DNA from: Amycolatopsis echigonensis
GTDB lineage: Bacteria; Actinomycetota; Actinomycetes; Mycobacteriales; Pseudonocardiaceae
Direction: 5' to 3'
DNA: 64,000 nucleotides
NCBI RefSeq assembly: GCF_014174495.1
Contig: NZ_JACJHR010000009.1
Coordinates: forward strand, 62,001-126,000
Every line of letters begins with the position of its first letter. The stretch's first letter is position 1. Shown piece after piece: positions 59,060 to 64,000 of the stretch. The position numbers and the translations under genes are program-made. The notes under the pieces are model-generated. The model searched no databases. It worked only from the letters and a program-made list of their open reading frames with translations, and was not told where the DNA came from.

Positions 59060-60166
59060 TCAGCCGAGCAGTCTCCGGCGAAGGCCGCCCGGTGCGGAGC
59101 GGAACAGGTTTGCCATGGTGGCGGCAGTGCCGGGCAGGTCGGCGCGGCCCGAGGTGAACGCGCGCTGCGCCGGGACGGGGAGGCTGAAGAACAGGTCGAA
59201 GAATTGCGCCGACTGGGCGGGTGACATTCCGCACAATGCACGGAGTCCGTGGCGGCGCAAGGCATGCACAGCACGGGCTTCGGGCGGCCACAATGCCTTC
59301 CGGGCAGCGCCGGCCGCGGCGGGCGGGCCCGCGTCGAACGCGTCCGCGAGAGCATCCGCGACGCGAGGCGCGAGCTGCAGCGCGGTCGCGAGGCTGTAGC
59401 CGGTCGCCGGGTGCACGAGCGCGCCCGCGACCCCGAACGGCACCGCCTGGCCGCGCTTCGGCAGCGGGACGTCGAGCACGATCCGCACCCGTTCGACCCG
59501 GCCTGCCGGACGGATTCCCGCCGCGGTGAGCCGCGCGTGCAGCCGCTGGGCGAGCTCGGGCACCGGGAGCCCGGGCTTGCGGGCCAGGGAGGTCTCCTCG
59601 ACCAGGACGGAGCCGTCGCCGAGGGGCAGCAGGTAGCGGAAGCTGTCCGTGCCGTCGCGCCAGTCCATGAAGACCGCGGTGTCCGCCGGGGCGAGCCGCT
59701 CCGCCTGGTCCGCGGGGAGCACGAGCCCGTACGCGGTCTGCTCGGCGCGCGGAGGACGGAGCTTGGGCGCTCCCGACGCGTCGGCGAACACGGCCGCGGC
59801 CAGCCGCCGACCGTCGGCGAGCAGGATCGTCGAACCGTGCGGGCCGTGCTCCGCGCCGGTCACCTTGCCCGTGACGACCTGGACCTTCGGTTCGGTGAGC
59901 CACTCGCGCAGCCCGGCGTTGTCGAGCACCCGGTACGCCCGGTCGACGCGGTGCTCGCGGGTCCCGAACGCCAGCGTCGCCGCCGGAGCCGCGGCGATCG
60001 CTTTGCCCGGCAGCTCAGGCACTTCGTCTGCCCACAGCGCGTAAGTATTCGCCCACTTTCGGTGCGGATCCGGGTCGATCAGGGCAGTTTCCAGCCCCCG
60101 CCGGGCGCACGCGGCCGCCAGCGCCCGTCCGGCCGGGCCGCCGCCCGCCACCAGCACGTCGGTCAT
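59060..60166 (-). CDS. crtY: Lycopene beta-cyclase (CrtY/CrtL-type flavoprotein)
   Basis: A 368-residue flavoprotein. The FAD-binding loop VLVAGGGPAGRALA (5-18) opens it; WANTYALWADE, DASG, YGLVL and VFMDWRDGTDSFRYLLPLGDGSVLVEETSLARKPG-like segments identify lycopene cyclases, and the C-terminal half has VHPATGYSLATAL. It cyclises the ends of lycopene to beta-carotene. No other carotenoid gene (crtE, crtB, crtI) lies in the window, so the pathway must be completed from elsewhere. ATG 60166 is about 40 bases from the divergent dNTPase start, so the two share a short promoter space. Confidence 0.9.
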   Translation of the reverse strand: MTDVLVAGGGPAGRALAAACARRGLETALIDPDPHRKWANTYALWADEVPELPGKAIAAAPAATLAFGTREHRVDRAYRVLDNAGLREWLTEPKVQVVTGKVTGAEHGPHGSTILLADGRRLAAAVFADASGAPKLRPPRAEQTAYGLVLPADQAERLAPADTAVFMDWRDGTDSFRYLLPLGDGSVLVEETSLARKPGLPVPELAQRLHARLTAAGIRPAGRVERVRIVLDVPLPKRGQAVPFGVAGALVHPATGYSLATALQLAPRVADALADAFDAGPPAAAGAARKALWPPEARAVHALRRHGLRALCGMSPAQSAQFFDLFFSLPVPAQRAFTSGRADLPGTAATMANLFRSAPGGLRRRLLG

Positions 60167-60191
60167 CCCGCAATCCTGCCGGACGGCCGGA

Positions 60192-60197
60192 TACGGT
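60192..60197 (+). promoter_or_regulatory. Leaderless -10 element (TACGGT)
   Basis: TACGGT is followed by seven bases and ATG 60205, with no ribosome binding site. Confidence 0.55.
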
Positions 60198-60204
60198 GGG
60201 ACGC

Positions 60205-61767
60205 ATGGACGACACCGATCCGAGGGCAGCGCGCCGGGACCCGGAGAACGGAGCCGGCGGGTTCACCGATCTGGCGACCAGCCCGTTCCGCGTCGACCGC
60301 GACCGGATCACCGCGTCGCCGTTCTTCGCACGCCTCGGCGGGGTCACCCAGGTGGTCAGCGCCGGCGGCGCCGGGCTGCTGCACAACCGGCTGACGCACA
60401 GCCTGAAGGTCGCGCAGGTCGCGCGCGGGATCGCGGAGCGGATCACCGGGTCGAGCGAGTCGGCCGAACTGGCCGCGAAACTCGGCGGCTGCGACCCGGA
60501 CGCGTGCGAGGCCGCCGCGCTGGCGCACGACCTCGGGCACCCGCCGTTCGGGCACCTCGGCGAGCAGACCCTGGACCGCATCGCCCGGCACCGGTTCGGC
60601 CTCGCCGATGGTTTCGAGGGCAACGCCCAGACGTTCCGGATTCTCACCACGACGGACGTGCGCGGCCCGTCCGCGATCGGCCTGGACCTGACGACCGCGG
60701 TCCGCGCCGCGGTCCTGAAGTACCCGTGGGCGCGCCTGCACTACCCGCGGCCGCATCCGACCGCGATGCCGCAGCCGCCGCGTGGCGCCGCCGAACCGGA
60801 CGACGCTCCGGGCACCGGTGCGAGCAAGTTTTCCGCCTATGTCACCGAATTGGACGACTTCGAGCAGGCACGGGCCCCGTTCGCCGGGCGGATCGAGCCG
60901 TGGCAGCAAACGGTCGAAGCGTCCGTGATGGACACTGCCGACGACATCGCGTACGCGATCCACGATCTGCAGGACTTCCACCGCATCGGCGTCCTGCAAC
61001 ACGCTCCCGTCGCCGCCGAACTGGGGGAGTGGCTGGCGCACGCCGTCGATCTGGCTTCGCTGGACGACGCGCGGCTGAACGCCGAAATCCGCCGGCCAGG
61101 CCGTTCCCTGGAACGGATGCGTCGCCGGATGCACCTGAAGGACAGCTGGATCGTGGACGACGACGCCTTCGCCGCGGCGGTCGCCCGGGTCCAGCGCGAA
61201 CTGGTCGACGGCCTGCTCGCGGACGGCTTCGACGGCTCGACCGAAGCCGAACAGGCGACGGCCGCGTTCTCGTCGAACTGGATGGTGCGGCTGGTGGACG
61301 GGGTTTTCGTCCTGTCGTCGCCCCCGACCCGGTCCGGGCACGTCTCGCTGCGGCCCGCGCAGTGGCACGAGGTGCAGGTCCTGAAGTTCGTGCACCGGCG
61401 GTTCGTGTTGCTGCGCCCCGATCTCGCCCTGCACCAGCGCGGCCAGGCCAGCCTGGTGACGACGCTGGTCGACGCGCTGGACGCCTGGCTCCTGGACCGC
61501 GACGAGGCGTCCCGGTTGCCGCGCCGGCTGCACGACCTGATGGAACTGGCGCACGGCGAGTATTCGGCCCTCGCCCGGACCGCGCCGGAGCTGCTGGTGG
61601 GCGCGACGGGCGAGCGGGTCGAGGGCGCGGACGCGGTGCGCGGGCTGGCCCGGGGGCGGGCCGTCGTGGACTTCGTGGCTTCGCTGACGGACAAGCAGGC
61701 GGTGACGCTGCTGGAAGCGTTGTCCGGCCGGTCGAGCCAGCCTTGGTCGGATTCCTTTGTGCTGTAA
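60205..61767 (+). CDS. dgt: dNTP triphosphohydrolase (dGTPase-like HD-domain protein)
   Basis: A 520-residue HD-superfamily enzyme that removes triphosphate from deoxynucleotides. Metal-binding residues are seen in LLHNRLTHSLKVAQVARGIA and ALAHDLGHPPFGHLGEQ, with EGNAQTFRIL and SVMDTADDIAYAIHDLQDF downstream, the standard order of the family. An insert of about 30 residues (PRPHPTAMPQPPRGAAEPDD) is Pro-rich. ATG 60205 is behind a leaderless promoter; GTG 60196 is the alternative. It probably helps balance dNTP pools. Confidence 0.92.
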   Translation: MDDTDPRAARRDPENGAGGFTDLATSPFRVDRDRITASPFFARLGGVTQVVSAGGAGLLHNRLTHSLKVAQVARGIAERITGSSESAELAAKLGGCDPDACEAAALAHDLGHPPFGHLGEQTLDRIARHRFGLADGFEGNAQTFRILTTTDVRGPSAIGLDLTTAVRAAVLKYPWARLHYPRPHPTAMPQPPRGAAEPDDAPGTGASKFSAYVTELDDFEQARAPFAGRIEPWQQTVEASVMDTADDIAYAIHDLQDFHRIGVLQHAPVAAELGEWLAHAVDLASLDDARLNAEIRRPGRSLERMRRRMHLKDSWIVDDDAFAAAVARVQRELVDGLLADGFDGSTEAEQATAAFSSNWMVRLVDGVFVLSSPPTRSGHVSLRPAQWHEVQVLKFVHRRFVLLRPDLALHQRGQASLVTTLVDALDAWLLDRDEASRLPRRLHDLMELAHGEYSALARTAPELLVGATGERVEGADAVRGLARGRAVVDFVASLTDKQAVTLLEALSGRSSQPWSDSFVL

Positions 61768-61808
61768 ATAAGTTGCGCCCTCGGGCGTCCAATCAGCACC
61801 GTAGGCAG

Positions 61809-62300
61809 ATGCCTTGTGCGATCCGGGAAGCCGGTGCCGGCGATTGGCCGCGGATCTGGCCGATCGTGCAGGACGTGGTGACCGAGCAGCGGACGTTTGC
61901 TTACGACCCGGCCATGAGCGAAGCGGAAGCCCAGCAGCGGTGGATGCTTCCGGTCCCGGCCCGGGTGGTGGTCGCGGTCGAGGGCGACCGGGTGCTGGGC
62001 ACGGCGAACATGTACGCCAACCGGCCCGGTCCGGGCAGCCACGTCGCTTCGGGGAGTCTGATGGTGTCCCGCGACGCGCGCGGCTCGGGCGTCGGGCGGG
62101 CCTTGGCGGTCGACCTGATCGCTTGGGCGCGGCGATCCGGGTTCGCGGCGATTCAGTTCAACGCGGTGGTCGAGACCAATGTCCACGCGATCCGGTTGTA
62201 CGAAAGTCTGGGGTTCGTGACGCTGGGCGTCGCGCCGGGGGCGTTTCAGCATCCGGCCGAGGGGCGGGTCGGATTGCGCATTATGTGGCTGGAACTGTGA
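61809..62300 (+). CDS. GNAT-family N-acetyltransferase
   Basis: A 163-residue acetyltransferase. It has the N-terminal IREAGAGDWPRIWPIVQDVV, the central strands VVVAVEGDRVLGTANMYAN, the acetyl-CoA loop SRDARGSGVGRALAVDLIAWARRSG, and the C-terminal NVHAIRLYESLGFVTLG. The substrate cannot be told from sequence. It starts about 40 bases after dgt and may be cotranscribed with it. ATG 61809 has TAGGCAG upstream. Confidence 0.9.
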   Translation: MPCAIREAGAGDWPRIWPIVQDVVTEQRTFAYDPAMSEAEAQQRWMLPVPARVVVAVEGDRVLGTANMYANRPGPGSHVASGSLMVSRDARGSGVGRALAVDLIAWARRSGFAAIQFNAVVETNVHAIRLYESLGFVTLGVAPGAFQHPAEGRVGLRIMWLEL

Positions 62301-62427
62301 CCATGCGGCGTTGCGCGGCAGGAGATTCAGGGAGGATCCGTCGGGGAGGAGACCGGCTCGGCTGAACGGCCTATGACGTCCGGCGGGCCCGACCACGATC
62401 GAGTCCAAAATAGACAGAAAGCTGCTC

Positions 62428-62529
62428 GTGCGGGAGAAGATGCGCACGCAGGGCCTGAGTGCGGCCGCGTTGCCGGGAATCGCCAAGGCCACGGTGACCG
62501 CGGCGCCGGTGCGGCCTCAGCCCACCTGA
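62428..62529 (+). CDS. Possible 33-residue protein or gene remnant
   Basis: From GTG 62428 to TGA 62527-62529 the frame reads VREKMRTQGLSAAALPGIAK and then a Pro/Val/Ala end. Codon third positions are almost all G or C, as in real genes here, and coding-like sequence extends about ten codons upstream (ESKIDRKLL) without a start. It may be a small gene with a start I cannot place, or a truncated one. I do not recognise a family. Confidence 0.3.
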   Translation: MREKMRTQGLSAAALPGIAKATVTAAPVRPQPT

Positions 62530-62564
62530 GGGATGCGGGGCCGTCGCACCACGCGGCGGCCCCG

Positions 62565-62570
62565 TACCGT
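62565..62570 (+). promoter_or_regulatory. Leaderless -10 element (TACCGT)
   Basis: TACCGT is followed by seven bases and ATG 62578, with no ribosome binding site. It is the same hexamer as at 3573. Confidence 0.6.
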
Positions 62571-62577
62571 TTCGGAT

Positions 62578-63255
62578 ATGGCACGGCAGGTCGCAGGCGG
62601 CGGACGGGCGGTGGAAGTCCCGCCCGAACGGCTCGAGGGCTGGTTTGCGCGCTTCGCCGAACGCAACGACGGCGTGCGCGCCACCGTTCTCGCTGCGACA
62701 CAGGTGCGGATCGAAGCCGGAAACGGCACCACGGCCACCGCGACTGTCCCGTTTGGACCCTTACGACAGCAAGGCGAATACCCCGGACTGGCCGTCGAAT
62801 CGTTGCTCTCCCACGTGCGAACGCCGAGGCTGATCGCGTTGCTGCTGGTCCGGAAAGGCGGACACTCGCTCGGACTCGCTTACGACGGCCGCGTGGTTCT
62901 CTCCCGGACCGACCGCCATCGCGTGCAAGGCCGAACCGCGGCGGGAGGCTGGTCGCAGCATCGCTTCGCGCGCCGTCGCGAAGGCCAGACCCGGGCCGCA
63001 CTGCAATCGGCCGCGCAGGACGCCTGCGAAGTCCTGCTGCCCCGACTGTCCGAAGTGGACGCTGTGGTGCTCGGCGGCGACCGCCGGGCGCTCGACGAAC
63101 TGCGCGCCGACCGACGGCTCGCGAAGCTGTTCGACCGGGCCGAGCCGCGCGTGCTGGACATCCCCGAACCCCGTCGCGAGGTACTGGCCGAAGCGGCGCT
63201 GCGGGCCCGGGCGGTGGAGCTGGTGGTGAGAGAACAGACAGTGGACAGCGAGTGA
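62578..63255 (+). CDS. Actinobacterial VLRF1-type (acVLRF1) release factor / peptidyl-tRNA hydrolase
   Basis: A 225-residue protein of the Vms1-like release-factor group (VLRF1). The start VEVPPERLEGWFARFAERN and the core GGHSLGLAYDGRVVLSRTDR are followed by GGWSQHRFARRREGQTRAAL, where G124-W-S-Q127 matches the GxxQ of eukaryotic Vms1 and release factors. The central domain contains VDAVVLGGDRRALDEL. Such proteins free nascent chains from tRNA on stalled 50S subunits. It begins with a leaderless message and precedes an ABC-F gene, so the two may form a ribosome-rescue neighbourhood. Confidence 0.82.
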   Translation: MARQVAGGGRAVEVPPERLEGWFARFAERNDGVRATVLAATQVRIEAGNGTTATATVPFGPLRQQGEYPGLAVESLLSHVRTPRLIALLLVRKGGHSLGLAYDGRVVLSRTDRHRVQGRTAAGGWSQHRFARRREGQTRAALQSAAQDACEVLLPRLSEVDAVVLGGDRRALDELRADRRLAKLFDRAEPRVLDIPEPRREVLAEAALRARAVELVVREQTVDSE

Positions 63256-63294
63256 ATCCGGACACGGCCGCGAAAACCGTTCGACGCCGACCCG

Positions 63295-63300
63295 TACACT
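63295..63300 (+). promoter_or_regulatory. -10 element of the ABC-F leader (TACACT)
   Basis: TACACT ends six bases before the GTG (63307) of a short leader ORF, the leaderless arrangement. The upstream bases do not match a WhiB7-type AAAA block next to a good -35. Confidence 0.55.
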
Positions 63301-63306
63301 GGGTTC

Positions 63307-63345
63307 GTGGTCAACAGGGCATTGGTGCGGATTCAGAGAGAATAA
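63307..63345 (+). CDS. Leader ORF of 12 codons upstream of the ABC-F gene
   Basis: GTG to TAA encodes VVNRALVRIQRE with fMet at position 1. It begins at the likely transcription start of the ABC-F message and ends six bases before a hairpin. Leader peptides like this control many ABC-F and antibiotic-response genes by ribosome stalling. The role is inferred from layout; 12 codons alone are weak evidence. Confidence 0.5.
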   Translation: MVNRALVRIQRE

Positions 63346-63350
63346 CCGCC

Positions 63351-63379
63351 CGCCCCGCATCGCACGCGGTGCCGGGGCG
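63351..63379 (+). promoter_or_regulatory. Leader hairpin between the 12-codon ORF and the ABC-F gene
   Basis: The stem CGCCCCG / CGGGGCG, extended by CA/TG with one bulge, closes a loop of about 11 bases. It could act as an attenuator. No U tract follows. Confidence 0.45.
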
Positions 63380-63422
63380 CTCCAGCACGTCCACCTGACC
63401 GCCCCCGTCTCCGGGAGTTCTC

Positions 63423-64000
63423 TTGATCACGGCCACCGGCCTTGAGCTGCGCGCCGGTTCGCGCATCCTGCTCAACGGCGCCACCCTCCGCATCCAGTCC
63501 GGCGACCGCATCGGCCTCGTCGGCCGCAACGGCGCGGGCAAGACCACCTCGCTGAAAGTCCTCGCGGGCGAGGGCGAACCGCACGCCGGCGACGTCCGGC
63601 GCAGCGGCGAACTCGGCTACCTGCCGCAGGACCCGCGCGAGGGCGACCTGTCGGTCACCGCGAAGGACCGCGTGCTGTCCGCGCGCGGGCTCGACACCCT
63701 GCTGCGCGACATGGAAAAGGCGCAGACCGCGATGTCCGAGCTGGTCGACGAGAAGCAGCGGGACAAGGCGATCAACCGCTACGCGCGGCTCGAGGAGCGG
63801 TTCTCCTCGCTCGGCGGGTACGCCGCGGAGAGCGAGGCCGCGCGGATCTGCTCGAACCTCGGCCTCGCCGACCGCATCCTCGCCCAGACGCTCAGCACGC
63901 TGTCCGGCGGCCAGCGCCGCCGCGTCGAGCTGGCGCGCATCCTGTTCGCCGCCGCCGAGGCGGGCGCGGGCGGCAAATCCGAGACGATCCTGCTGCTGGA
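63423..64000 (+). CDS. ABC-F family ATPase (partial, runs off the window)
   Basis: The first 192 residues of an ABC-F protein, cytosolic ATPases that act in the ribosome E site as translation or antibiotic-resistance factors. Walker A is GLVGRNGAGKTT (32-42). YLPQDPREGD is near 65-74, with an ABC-F-like helical insertion (LDTLLRDMEKAQTAMSELVD), the signature LSTLSGGQRRRVELARIL, and the start of Walker B (ETILLL) at the edge. TTG 63423 is used because GGGAG lies about eight bases upstream and the next codons match the family. Synteny suggests Rv1473, linked to macrolide tolerance; that role here is inferred. Confidence 0.9.
   Translation, partial: MITATGLELRAGSRILLNGATLRIQSGDRIGLVGRNGAGKTTSLKVLAGEGEPHAGDVRRSGELGYLPQDPREGDLSVTAKDRVLSARGLDTLLRDMEKAQTAMSELVDEKQRDKAINRYARLEERFSSLGGYAAESEAARICSNLGLADRILAQTLSTLSGGQRRRVELARILFAAAEAGAGGKSETILLL

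Noticed and set aside
63240..63300. WhiB7 box upstream of the ABC-F leader
   Set aside because: An AAAA run is present, but its spacing to a -35 and to TACACT does not fit.

Overview
This is a very GC-rich, densely packed actinobacterial chromosome segment. Gene content, codon use and a repeated palindrome between genes suggest the family Pseudonocardiaceae, most likely Amycolatopsis or a close relative; the genus is inferred. Gene order follows the Mycobacterium tuberculosis block Rv1421-Rv1473 (rapZ, yvcK, whiA; gap, pgk, tpiA, secG; pgl, opcA, zwf, tal, tkt; ctaB; qor; ctaA; ABC exporter; mptB; sufR-sufT; ABC-F), with lineage-specific genes inserted. No tRNA, rRNA, CRISPR array, prophage or intact insertion sequence was seen.

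Layout. 1-2.9 kb: rapZ-yvcK-whiA. 3.6-7.3 kb: a luciferase-like oxidoreductase, a secreted multidomain PQQ-type sugar dehydrogenase and an F420/FMN split-barrel protein. 7.36-14.1 kb: a three-gene operon that looks like a MukFEB/JetABC-type SMC (condensin) system with no nuclease (JetD) gene beside it; this is the most interesting locus. 14.2-17 kb: a gene remnant, an AlkZ-like winged-helix protein and a repeat-rich non-coding stretch. 17-20.9 kb: glycolytic gap-pgk-tpiA, then secG and rbpA. 21.4-23.8 kb: an orphan histidine kinase and a GntR/FCD regulator. 23.9-32.2 kb (minus strand): transketolase, transaldolase, glucose-6-phosphate isomerase, glucose-6-phosphate dehydrogenase, OpcA and 6-phosphogluconolactonase, a pentose-phosphate operon.

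32.6-44.3 kb: heme O synthase, a HelD/HelR-like RNA polymerase-recycling ATPase, an FKBP lipoprotein, a quinone oxidoreductase, a small protein coupled to an ATP-grasp protein, a fatty-acid desaturase, heme A synthase, an ABC exporter pair and the mannosyltransferase MptB. 44.5-51 kb: the Fe-S assembly operon sufR-B-D-C-S-U-T, with a textbook SufR box lying across the sufR start codon. 51-64 kb: a catalytically dead-looking signal-peptidase-like protein, an ABC1 kinase, a snapalysin-type protease, a two-component system, an EAL-CBS-GGDEF protein, lycopene cyclase, a dGTPase-like hydrolase, a GNAT enzyme, an actinobacterial VLRF1 release factor, and the start of an ABC-F gene preceded by a 12-codon leader ORF and a hairpin.

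Two patterns run through the window. About ten genes appear to be leaderless: a TANNNT -10 box ends 6-8 bases before the start codon with no ribosome binding site. Operons are often joined by ATGA or GTGA stop/start overlaps. All functional calls come from reading motifs and gene order; no database search was run.
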